Source of the DNA: Terriglobales bacterium
GTDB taxonomy: Bacteria > Acidobacteriota > Terriglobia > Terriglobales > Acidobacteriaceae
Length of the DNA stretch: 33,603 nt
Direction of reading: 5' to 3'
Assembly (NCBI GenBank): GCA_025451215.1
Contig: JANWKU010000020.1
Coordinates: forward strand, 1 to 33,603
Under the pieces are notes generated by a model. That model was not told the origin of the DNA, did not search any database, and saw only the letters and a program-made list of their open reading frames with translations. Positions 8,159 through 14,980 of the stretch are shown here, one piece after another (within the stretch, counting starts at the first letter, position 1; the number at the start of each line of letters is the position of its first letter). Both the position numbers and the translations under genes were made by a program.

Positions 8159-9481
8159 CTACTTCTGCTGGGGCTCTTGCGCTTCATCCGCCTGACCGGC
8201 CTGGTTAGCCATGTTCATGCTATGCAGCACGTCATTGGCGAAGAAGAACTTGCCGTCCGAGGGAACCATCATGATCTGCAACTTGTCCGAAAGCCGCTCG
8301 GCGACGATTTTGTTGATCAGCAACGGGTTTTGTTTGAGGATCGCGCCTTCGCTCTTCATCCGTTCGGCATCAGCTACGGCGGTGACCCGGATGCGGTCGG
8401 CCTCGGCGTCGGCCAGCATCTTGCGCCGCTCCATTTCCGCTTTACTGTCAATCACCTTAGCCTGCGCCATGGCTTCGGCGTTCTGCACCGTGGCTTCCTT
8501 GCGGGCTTCTGCTTCGAGTTTCGACTGCTCAATCTGCTTTTGCTTCAAGGGCAATGTATATTGCATGGCGTCGGCTTCGCCCTTGGCTTCCAGAACTTTG
8601 ACCCGCGCCTCACCTTCGGCCTGTTTTACTTGTCGCGCCTTCTCGGCTTCGGCCTCGAGTTCCGCGATCTTCACGTTCTTTTCTTTCAGTTCGGTTTCCA
8701 CTCCCATGCGGTCGTTTTCCTGCTCCTTCAACAGAAGGCTTTCGAGTCCCTGGGCATATTCCGGAGGCAATTGGATGTCTCGGAGCATCACTTCCTTCAC
8801 CAGGATTCCGTCAGCGGCCAGCTTTTGCGTGATGACTTCGGCGGCCCGGCGGCGGACTTCTTCACGTTTGGTGGCGAAGACGTCCCGGACCGTATAGTTG
8901 GGCACCAGCTCGCGCCAGGCGCTGGCAACCACGGCGGGAACAATTTCCCGCTCCACTGGCTGCGGCAGGTTGCTCTGGATGTAGTCCAGATGCGCGGGAT
9001 CGAGGCGGTAGCGAACTGTGATCGCGAGCCCCAGGGTCAGTCCTTCTTTTGCCTGGACGTTGAGCGGCTCGGCTTTCGATTTGTCAGAAAGGGCCTTGCC
9101 ATCTTCCAATTGGCCGGTGGTGAACAACTGATCGCGAGTATCGAAGAGCACGACGTTTTCTACCAGCGGGGTGACGAAGTGCGCTCCGGGATAGAGCGTG
9201 CCAGACAATGTGCCGCTGGTTTGGCTCACACGGATCCCGGCCATGCCGCTGGGTACCACGATAATTCCCACGGCCAGCAGAATCGGTCCCCAGGCCAGCG
9301 CGCCCAGCGCGACTGCCACACGCCAGCGGACTTTCGGTTCGGCAGGAAATGGCTCCGAACCACCGGCGGCAGTCGCCATTTTGTAATTCACTTCCAGATA
9401 AAGATCGTGGGCAAGAGTTCCCATTGCAGCCACGATCATTCCGATGCCACCCCACATGAAGAGATATTTCAGGAACAACAT
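8159..9481 (-). CDS. SPFH/Band 7 (prohibitin-like) membrane protein
   Basis: A 440-aa membrane scaffold-type protein. Two N-terminal hydrophobic segments (about 3-25 and 54-75) are followed by the Band 7 domain: GIRVSQTSGTLSGTLYPGAHFVTP, VQAKEGLTLGLAITVRYRLDP, VREIVPAV-like helix and TREEVRRRAAE. A long Ala/Glu/Lys coiled coil (about 265-390, EAEAEKARQVKQAEGEARVK and similar) leads to a short hydrophobic C-terminal part ending in a Gln-rich tail. This is the prohibitin/HflK-like plan; such proteins form membrane rings that control proteases or membrane domains. The ATG at 9481 has AGGAG 7 bp upstream. The small membrane gene at 9589-9750 precedes it on the same strand. The exact role is unknown. 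Confidence 0.9.
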   Translation of the reverse strand: MLFLKYLFMWGGIGMIVAAMGTLAHDLYLEVNYKMATAAGGSEPFPAEPKVRWRVAVALGALAWGPILLAVGIIVVPSGMAGIRVSQTSGTLSGTLYPGAHFVTPLVENVVLFDTRDQLFTTGQLEDGKALSDKSKAEPLNVQAKEGLTLGLAITVRYRLDPAHLDYIQSNLPQPVEREIVPAVVASAWRELVPNYTVRDVFATKREEVRRRAAEVITQKLAADGILVKEVMLRDIQLPPEYAQGLESLLLKEQENDRMGVETELKEKNVKIAELEAEAEKARQVKQAEGEARVKVLEAKGEADAMQYTLPLKQKQIEQSKLEAEARKEATVQNAEAMAQAKVIDSKAEMERRKMLADAEADRIRVTAVADAERMKSEGAILKQNPLLINKIVAERLSDKLQIMMVPSDGKFFFANDVLHSMNMANQAGQADEAQEPQQK

Positions 9482-9493
9482 ATGCGATCTCCT

Positions 9494-9591
9494 AATTGCT
9501 GCTTGAACTTCTGTCGCTTCATTTCTGCTGCTTGATTTCTACCGCTTCAATACTGCCGCCCAATTTCTGCCGCTTCATTTTCTGTTGCTTA
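9494..9591. repeat. Degenerate 14-bp tandem repeat, about seven units
   Basis: The spacer between the SPFH gene and the small membrane gene consists almost wholly of a repeated unit, consensus TTTCTGCYGCTTSA on the plus strand. Five units run at an exact 14-bp period from 9522 to 9591 (9522-9535, 9536-9549, 9550-9563, 9564-9577, 9578-9591). Two looser units of 13 and 15 bp precede them (9494-9506, 9507-9521). The last unit overlaps the stop codon of the small gene. Units differ by one to five bases, so this is an old or slippage-derived array. It ends just before the Shine-Dalgarno of the SPFH gene, so it lies in its leader if the two genes share a transcript. Confidence 0.8.
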
Positions 9592-9750
9592 GTTCCGGGA
9601 ATCAGACTTCACTAGTACAGGTTGCGTGACCATGCGCCGGGACATGAATCCGAAGACTTTGCCGAACACCAGTTCTTCGACTGAGATAGCGATTGCCAGT
9701 GAAAACGTCATGCCTGCAATTACCGCCAGTGCTGTCATAAAGAGTTGCAT
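9589..9750 (-). CDS. Small single-helix membrane protein (53 aa)
   Basis: The ATG at 9750 is preceded by AAAGGAG at a 7-base spacing, which decides the start over a longer frame from 9828. The protein begins MQLFMTALAVIAGMTFSLAIAISVEELVF, one hydrophobic helix, then a basic segment (GKVFGFMSRRMVTQP) likely in the cytoplasm. I do not recognise a family. It sits 107 bp before the SPFH/prohibitin-like gene on the same strand, separated by the tandem repeat, so it may be co-expressed and could be a partner or modulator of that membrane complex (inference). The clear ribosome site and typical membrane-protein composition argue that it is real. Confidence 0.65.
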   Translation of the reverse strand: MQLFMTALAVIAGMTFSLAIAISVEELVFGKVFGFMSRRMVTQPVLVKSDSRN

Positions 9751-9931
9751 TGCGTTGCTCCTTTGCTGAGGTGCGATTCGCAAGTGAGTTTGCAGGGCAG
9801 AGGCCAACGGGTAAATAACTGAATACAAGCCAGTTAATCAGGCGAGAGACGGATTTTCTGTGTCTTTAAGCTACATTCGTGTCAAAACGAGGACGAAAGC
9901 AAACAAACCAAGAAAGCGGCCCAAGATCATT

Positions 9932-9951
9932 ACTAAGTAGTTACCCGGTAA
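9932..9951. promoter_or_regulatory. Two abutting palindromes upstream of the receiver/TonB operon
   Basis: ACTAAGTAGT (9932-9941) is a perfect 10-bp palindrome, and TTACCCGGTAA (9941-9951) is a perfect palindrome around one central base. They share base 9941 and lie 33-62 bp before the first possible start codons of the receiver gene, in the 233-bp divergent spacer. Their position suits an operator or the binding site of a dimeric regulator. No protein can be assigned from the sequence. Confidence 0.35.
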
Positions 9952-10013
9952 ACCCTGTATAGCTTCGAGCGGCGCAAATTGAAATGATGCTTCTCCCAAC
10001 CTATCCAATGGCC

Positions 10014-10442
10014 ATGAAATGCATACTTTGCGTGGATGACGATGCCTCCGCTTTAGAGCTGCGCAAGTTATTGCTCGGCGCAGCAGGGTACTCGGTCTTA
10101 ACGGCGGGCTCCGGCACCGAGGCGCTGGAAGTGCTGGAGAAGGGCGCCAACGTAGATTTGGCCTTGCTGGACTACATGATGCCGGGAATGAACGGGGATG
10201 AGTTGGCTGAGAAGCTTCGGCGCACGCATCCGGAAATTCCCTTGGTAGCGGTCTCAGCGGTCGGGCAATTGCCGCAGGCGTTCTTGAATATCCTGGACAG
10301 CCGGGTGCAAAAGGGGACAGGACCCCGAGGTCCTGCTTTCGACGGTTTCCAACGTGCTTGCGCGCTCCGGAAAAGATCAGGCCCGGAAAGGCGAGGCCCA
10401 GGCAAACGTTCCGCCAAGAACCATTCTGTGCGTGGAAGATGA
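10014..10442 (+). CDS. Response-regulator receiver domain, first of a tandem pair, frameshifted at its end
   Basis: A CheY-like receiver. From the ATG at 10014 it begins MKCILCVDDD (first strand and acidic pair), with phospho-acceptor Asp in LALLDYMMPGMNG, Ser in VAVSA and Lys in RVQKG. ATG 9984 is an alternative start; neither has a good ribosome site. After QKG at 10311-10316 the frame turns into low-complexity Arg/Gly sequence (GTGPRGPAFDG) that fits no receiver. The expected last helix, GQDPEVLLSTVSNVLAR, is found in the +1 frame and leads straight into the second receiver. Deleting one G from the AAAAGGGG run at 10309-10316 would join both into one protein of about 260 aa. I therefore see either a sequencing or natural indel, or a genuine split. 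Confidence 0.75.
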   Translation: MKCILCVDDDASALELRKLLLGAAGYSVLTAGSGTEALEVLEKGANVDLALLDYMMPGMNGDELAEKLRRTHPEIPLVAVSAVGQLPQAFLNILDSRVQKGTGPRGPAFDGFQRACALRKRSGPERRGPGKRSAKNHSVRGR

Positions 10443-10794
10443 GGAGTGGATTCTTACCCTGCGGGAGAAGCTATTCGAATCAGCAGGATTTGCCGTGCTG
10501 AAAGCGCGCTCTGGGGCCCAGGCGATGGAACTTTTCCGCGCGCACCATGTTGATGCTGTGGTACTGGACTATTTCCTTTCGGGGATGAACGGCACTGCGG
10601 TAGCCACAGAGATGAAGCGTTTGCGTCCTCGAATACCCATTGTGATGATGTCTGGCTTTGCATCCCTGCCCGGCGAAGGAGCGGTTGTAGACGCATGGCT
10701 GCGAAAGGGGGACGTGGAGCCTGAAGACCTTATCAAAGAAGTTTCCCGCCTCATTGAGCCTCGCGCCGGCACTCCACGGAGCGCCAACTTCTGA
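10354..10794 (+). CDS. Response-regulator receiver domain, second of a tandem pair
   Basis: A 146-aa frame from GTG 10354, but its frame is open further upstream and carries the missing last helix of the first receiver. The domain itself starts near RTILCVEDEEW and has phospho-acceptor Asp in AVVLDYFLSGMNG, Ser in VMMSG and Lys in WLRKGDVEPEDL, so all phosphorylation residues are present. It clearly resembles receiver 1 (DYxxxGMNG, RxxPxIPxV), pointing to an internal duplication. No output domain follows: the stop TGA at 10792-10794 abuts the ATG of the TonB receptor gene. It may act as a phosphate sink or relay for the CHASE8 kinase encoded at the end of the operon (inference). GTG 10354 has no good ribosome site, which favours the fused reading. 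Confidence 0.75.
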   Translation: MLARSGKDQARKGEAQANVPPRTILCVEDEEWILTLREKLFESAGFAVLKARSGAQAMELFRAHHVDAVVLDYFLSGMNGTAVATEMKRLRPRIPIVMMSGFASLPGEGAVVDAWLRKGDVEPEDLIKEVSRLIEPRAGTPRSANF

Positions 10795-12804
10795 ATGAAA
10801 AATCTCTGGCGCTGGTTGTACCCGATATTCCAATTGTTCGTTGTGGCGGTTGTGTTGTTCGCGGCTTGCGCTGCGACGGCATCCGCCGATCAATCGCAAT
10901 CCAGCCTGCAAACCAACAATAACCCTGTAAGGGATTTGACCCTGGAACAACTTGGGGACGTGCAGGTGACAACCGTCACCAAGGAACCGGAAGAGGTTTG
11001 GGACACGTCAGCCGCGATCTATGTGATTACGCAGGAAGACATCCGACGATCGGGAGCCACCGACATCGCCGATGTGTTACGGCTCGCTCCGGGAGTGGAA
11101 GTGGGACGGATTGATTCAAATACCTGGGCGGTAGGAATACGCGGCTCTGAAAGCAATTTTTCCAAGGCCGTGCTGGTGCTTATCGATGGGCGCAGCGTGT
11201 ACACGCCATTGTTCGCGGGCGTTTATTGGGATGTGCAGGATGTATTGCTCGAGAACATTGATCGCATTGAGGTGATACGCGGTCCCGGGGCGACAGTTTG
11301 GGGACCGAACGCGGCCGACGGCGTGATCAACATTATTACGAAAAAAGCCTCTGAGACGCAGGGAGTCATGGTTTCCGTGCTGGGCGGAAATGTGGACCAC
11401 ACCGTTGCCGAAGCTCAGTACGGCGGAAGCCGCGGCCAAAACTTTAACTATCGCGTCTATGGCAAAGGTTTTTTGCGAGGCCCCGAATTTCATACCGACA
11501 ATAATAATTTCGACAACTGGAACCAGGCACGCGGCGGATTTCGCACCGACTGGAACATAGATTCGCGTACCGATTTTACTCTTGAAGGAAATATGTACAG
11601 TGGAGATGCACCCCATGAAACCGGCCCAAGCGCATTTGTGGATTCAGTATCGGGAGGAGACATGCTGGGCCGTTGGACACGCACCATGGAAAACGGCTCG
11701 AACCTGTACTTACAGGCCTATTTCGATCGGACCATCCGTATTGGCCCGCTTTCCGGAGAAACTCGAAACACCATCGACATTGATTTTCTCCACCACCTGA
11801 AGTTCGGAGACCGCCAGGACGTCAGCTATGGCGGGGGCCTGCGCTGGAGTCCGAACCGCTACATCCCCGCGACACCGCTCTTGAACGTCTTGCCGGAAAC
11901 GAACACCGACCACATTTACAGTGCTTTTTTTCAGGATGAAATCCACTTCGCAGATGATCGATTTACGCTGACGCTCGGGGCCAAATTACAGCACAACAAT
12001 TTCAGTGGTTTTGATGTGCAGCCGACGGCGCGAGGTTTGTGGAAGTTCAATCAGCATCAAAGCTTCTGGGCCGCGGTCACCCGCGCCGTGACAACGCCTT
12101 CGCGCATTGAAGAAGGGATTCAGATCAACGCAGGAGAAATTTCGGTGGCGCCTCCCATTTTCTTGTTGGTTTCCGGTAATCCGCAATTTCAATCGGAAAA
12201 ATCAGTCGGCTATGAGGGCGGCTATCGTCAACTGCTAACGTCCAAGCTCTATGTGGATTTGGACGTGTTCCACAACAACTACGACAACTTGCAGAGTTTC
12301 GGCACGCCCACTCTCGTCGGGGACGATCTCACCATTTTTTATGAAAATGCGATTGCCGGAACGACCACCGGTTTTGAAATCGCTCCCAATTGGAATCCCA
12401 GACCGTGGTGGAAACTGTCAGGTTCCTATTCGTATGTTGGCATTGACATGCATGCAAACGCGCCGGGATCGGACATCAGTTCTACGGGGTCGGTGCCTAC
12501 GTATGAAGGTTCGAGCCCGGCTCACCAGGTAAAGATCCAATCCCGTTTCGACATTTCCAAAAGATTTGAGTTCGATCAGACGTACGGGTATGAGAGCGCC
12601 CTTCCCGCGCAAAAAGTGCGCGCTTATCAGACCATGGATCTGCGACTGGGCTGGAACCCCACCAAGGAATGGAACCTTTCTCTGGTTGGCCAAAACTTGT
12701 TTCAGCCCTACCACTTCGAATGGGGCACGGGGGATCCGAGTGAACTCCCCATTGGAATTCGCCGGGCAGCTTACGTGAAACTCAGCTGGAGAGCCGAGCG
12801 TTAA
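10795..12804 (+). CDS. TonB-dependent outer-membrane receptor
   Basis: A 669-aa outer-membrane beta-barrel receptor that takes up a ligand using TonB energy. A signal peptide (residues 1-31, likely cut after ASA) is followed by a short segment with VTTVTKEPEEVWDTSAAIYVITQEDI. The plug (about 55-165) contains ADVLRLAPGVEV, VLVLIDGRSVY, IDRIEVIRGPGATVWGPNA and ADGVINIITKK, all classic. The barrel has alternating aromatic strands and ends GIRRAAYVKLSWRAER. There is no carboxypeptidase-like N-domain. The ATG at 10795 directly follows the receiver stop; YfiR and a CHASE8 kinase follow. The ligand cannot be read from sequence; context suggests signalling as well as, or rather than, bulk uptake. Confidence 0.94.
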   Translation: MKNLWRWLYPIFQLFVVAVVLFAACAATASADQSQSSLQTNNNPVRDLTLEQLGDVQVTTVTKEPEEVWDTSAAIYVITQEDIRRSGATDIADVLRLAPGVEVGRIDSNTWAVGIRGSESNFSKAVLVLIDGRSVYTPLFAGVYWDVQDVLLENIDRIEVIRGPGATVWGPNAADGVINIITKKASETQGVMVSVLGGNVDHTVAEAQYGGSRGQNFNYRVYGKGFLRGPEFHTDNNNFDNWNQARGGFRTDWNIDSRTDFTLEGNMYSGDAPHETGPSAFVDSVSGGDMLGRWTRTMENGSNLYLQAYFDRTIRIGPLSGETRNTIDIDFLHHLKFGDRQDVSYGGGLRWSPNRYIPATPLLNVLPETNTDHIYSAFFQDEIHFADDRFTLTLGAKLQHNNFSGFDVQPTARGLWKFNQHQSFWAAVTRAVTTPSRIEEGIQINAGEISVAPPIFLLVSGNPQFQSEKSVGYEGGYRQLLTSKLYVDLDVFHNNYDNLQSFGTPTLVGDDLTIFYENAIAGTTTGFEIAPNWNPRPWWKLSGSYSYVGIDMHANAPGSDISSTGSVPTYEGSSPAHQVKIQSRFDISKRFEFDQTYGYESALPAQKVRAYQTMDLRLGWNPTKEWNLSLVGQNLFQPYHFEWGTGDPSELPIGIRRAAYVKLSWRAER

Positions 12805-12839
12805 CGGCGAATCATTTGGCAACAGATCACGTGGAGAGC

Positions 12840-13478
12840 ATGAATACTGCGGGCCATTGGTTGCATTTCGAGGGTAAATCGTTGGCAGCCCGGATTTCCC
12901 GCGCGCGGCGGTTCCGCTATGTGATTGCCGGTCTTTTGTGGCTATTCTCCCTTTGGTCATTCGTTTCCCTTTGTTCGGCGCAACTGGCGACGCACCCGAC
13001 CGAATTCCAGGTGGAATCCGCTTATCTATATAACTTTGGCAAGTTCGTCCAATGGCCAGCAGGCCGCGTGGCGGCTTCTGACTCGCTGCAAATTTGTTTG
13101 CTGGGCAAAGATCCCTTTGGCGCGATCCTCGATTCGACCGTGGCCGGAGAAAAAATTGACGGCCGCGCTATCACTGTGCGAAGGCTTTCCACCATCGATG
13201 GCTCCTCCGCATGCGGCATTCTGTTCATCAGCTCATCGGAAGAAGCACGGTTAAGCGTCATTTTGGCCAGCGCCGAACGTTCCGGAGCACTGACTGTAAG
13301 CGATATTCCACATTTTGCCGAACGCGGAGGCACAATCGGATTTGTTATACAACAGGGCCGCATCCGTTTTGAGGTAAACCGCGCCGCCGCGGCGCAAGCC
13401 CACTTAACGCTCAGTTCGGAATTGCTCAAGGTGGCAAGCAGGGTCATCAATAAACCCTCGCGGAAAGCGGCGCCATGA
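12840..13478 (+). CDS. YfiR-like (DUF4154) periplasmic protein
   Basis: From ATG 12840 (GGAG close upstream; TTG 12816 is the alternative) this encodes 212 aa. A basic N-terminus and hydrophobic stretch (about 28-47, cut after CSA) export it. The mature part has the DUF4154/YfiR hallmarks: VESAYLYNFGKFVQWP, ICLLGKDPFG, IDGRAITVRRL, CGILFISSSEE, LTVSDIPHFAERGGTIGFV and RIRFEVNRAAAAQAHL. In Pseudomonas, YfiR is the periplasmic repressor of the membrane enzyme YfiN, acting on its CHASE8-type sensor. Here the next gene, overlapping by ATGA, is a CHASE8 kinase, so this protein is its likely periplasmic regulator. I see only one Cys pair candidate (Cys in SSACGI and none near), so the YfiR disulfides are not evident. 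Confidence 0.9.
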   Translation: MNTAGHWLHFEGKSLAARISRARRFRYVIAGLLWLFSLWSFVSLCSAQLATHPTEFQVESAYLYNFGKFVQWPAGRVAASDSLQICLLGKDPFGAILDSTVAGEKIDGRAITVRRLSTIDGSSACGILFISSSEEARLSVILASAERSGALTVSDIPHFAERGGTIGFVIQQGRIRFEVNRAAAAQAHLTLSSELLKVASRVINKPSRKAAP

Positions 13479-14950
13479 GCCGCCCGCGCACACGCTCGAT
13501 TTCCAGCCGCCTGACTGTGATGAACATGATGGTGAGCGGCGCGGCGTTGCTGCTGGCGTGCATCGCCTTCTTTGCCTACGATCAAATCACCTTTCGCGAG
13601 GGTCTGGTGCACACTCTTTCGGCCCAGGCGCAAATCATCGCTTCCAACAGTGTCTCCGCGGTCCTGTTTAACGATCCGCAAACCGCAACGAACACGCTTT
13701 CAGCGCTGAAAAGTTCCAGCAACATCGCCTCCGCGGGCATTTTCACGGTGGACGATCGCCCCTTTGCGCAATATACCCGCACCGGCGAAAGCAAGCTTCT
13801 CACGATTCCCGCGCTTTCTGAAGGTCAGGTGGAGAGCTACCGATTCGGCACCAGTCACGTTCTTCTAGTGCGAAAAATTTTGTCCGAAGGGAAAGTGATT
13901 GGGTTTGTGTATATTCTGGCGGACCTGCACGAAATTGATAAGCGACTGGCGCGCTATGCGTTGATCGCAATCGTAGTGCTGCTGGTTTCATTGTTGTTTG
14001 CGTTGCTGGTCTCATCCGCGTTTCGCAAATCGGTGTCTCAGCCAATCGTGAACCTCGCCGAGATCGCTCGCCGGGTCTCCCGCGACAAGGACTACTCCAT
14101 CCGCGTCGCCGATGTTGGAGAACGCGATGAAGTTTCTGTCTTGATCGAGTCGTTCAACGAAATGCTGCGCGAAATCCAACTACGCGAGGGCGCGTTGCAA
14201 CAGGCGCACAATGAACTGGAAGACCGCGTCTCAGAGAGGACCCGTGAGCTGCTCTCCTCGAACCGGGAACTTGAGGCGTTCTCATATTCGGTTTCGCATG
14301 ATCTGCGCGGGCCGCTCGACGCGCTCAACGGCTTCACAAACCTGCTTATGCAGCAGCACGGAGAAAAGCTGAATGCTGGCGGGCGCGAACTGATTGAGCA
14401 CATTCGTACTGCGGGAAAGCGAATGACCGAACTGATTGAAGATCTGCTCAACCTGTCGCGTGTGAGCACCAGCGTCATGCATATGGAAAAAGTTGACCTC
14501 AGCAAGATTGCACATTCGATCGCAGAGGAACTTTGCCACAGCCATCCCCAGCGAAAAGTTGAATTTGTGATTTCCAACACGGAGAGTGCGCAGGGCGACG
14601 TTCGCCTGCTGCGAATTGTGCTTGAGAACCTGCTGCGGAATTCCTGGAAATATACCTCCGGGCATAAAGAGTCGCGCATTCAGTTTGGCTCAGAGGGAAA
14701 CAAGGGCCGGACTGTGTACTTCGTGCGCGATGACGGCGCTGGCTTCGATCCACGCTCCGCGACCCGTTTATTTCAACCTTTTCAACGGCTGCATTCCAAG
14801 GACGAGTTTCCGGGAAATGGAATCGGGCTGGCAACGGTGCAGAGGATTGTGCGCCGCCACGGAGGCGAGACCTGGGCCGTGGGCGCGGTGGAAAAGGGCG
14901 CGACGTTTTACTTTACCCTGAGCCCGCCGGCGGCGCAGCCACGCGCTTAA
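13475..14950 (+). CDS. CHASE8-HAMP sensor histidine kinase
   Basis: A 491-aa membrane kinase starting at ATG 13475, overlapping the YfiR gene by 4 bp. Layout: helix about 16-36; periplasmic CHASE8-like domain about 37-158 (AQIIASNSVSAVLFNDPQTA, TLSALKSSSNIASAGIF, VIGFVYILADL); helix about 161-183; HAMP about 182-235 (QPIVNLAEIARRVSRDKDYS); coiled coil about 236-268; HisKA with His275 in FSYSVSHDLRGPL; HATPase_c with NLLRNSWKYT, DDGAGFDP and GNGIGLATVQ. The sensory half matches YfiN, in which the output is GGDEF; here it is a phytochrome-type kinase. It ends the operon, whose own receivers are the natural phospho-targets. Confidence 0.94.
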   Translation: MSRPRTRSISSRLTVMNMMVSGAALLLACIAFFAYDQITFREGLVHTLSAQAQIIASNSVSAVLFNDPQTATNTLSALKSSSNIASAGIFTVDDRPFAQYTRTGESKLLTIPALSEGQVESYRFGTSHVLLVRKILSEGKVIGFVYILADLHEIDKRLARYALIAIVVLLVSLLFALLVSSAFRKSVSQPIVNLAEIARRVSRDKDYSIRVADVGERDEVSVLIESFNEMLREIQLREGALQQAHNELEDRVSERTRELLSSNRELEAFSYSVSHDLRGPLDALNGFTNLLMQQHGEKLNAGGRELIEHIRTAGKRMTELIEDLLNLSRVSTSVMHMEKVDLSKIAHSIAEELCHSHPQRKVEFVISNTESAQGDVRLLRIVLENLLRNSWKYTSGHKESRIQFGSEGNKGRTVYFVRDDGAGFDPRSATRLFQPFQRLHSKDEFPGNGIGLATVQRIVRRHGGETWAVGAVEKGATFYFTLSPPAAQPRA

Positions 14951-14963
14951 AGCTATAAGCCCG

Positions 14964-14979
14964 GTTGGTCTAAACCAGC
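14964..14979. terminator. Small hairpin between convergent kinase and xylanase genes
   Basis: GTTGGT-CTAA-ACCAGC can form a six-pair stem (one G-T pair) in the 30-bp gap between convergent stop codons. A second short palindrome, TGACC-GTC-GGTCA, follows at 14988-15000 inside the end of the xylanase gene. Neither has a T-run, so a bidirectional terminator role rests mainly on position. Confidence 0.3.
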
Positions 14980-14980
14980 G

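Noticed and set aside
8075-9535. A 486-aa open frame on the plus strand opposite the SPFH gene
   Set aside because: It mirrors the coiled-coil coding region of the minus-strand SPFH gene. Its protein is His/Phe/Leu-rich with no family features, while the opposite frame has clear Band 7 motifs and a good ribosome site.
10309-10316. AAAAGGGG as a programmed -1 frameshift site
   Set aside because: The downstream domain is in the +1 frame, not -1, and no pseudoknot or internal Shine-Dalgarno is evident, so an indel is the simpler explanation.
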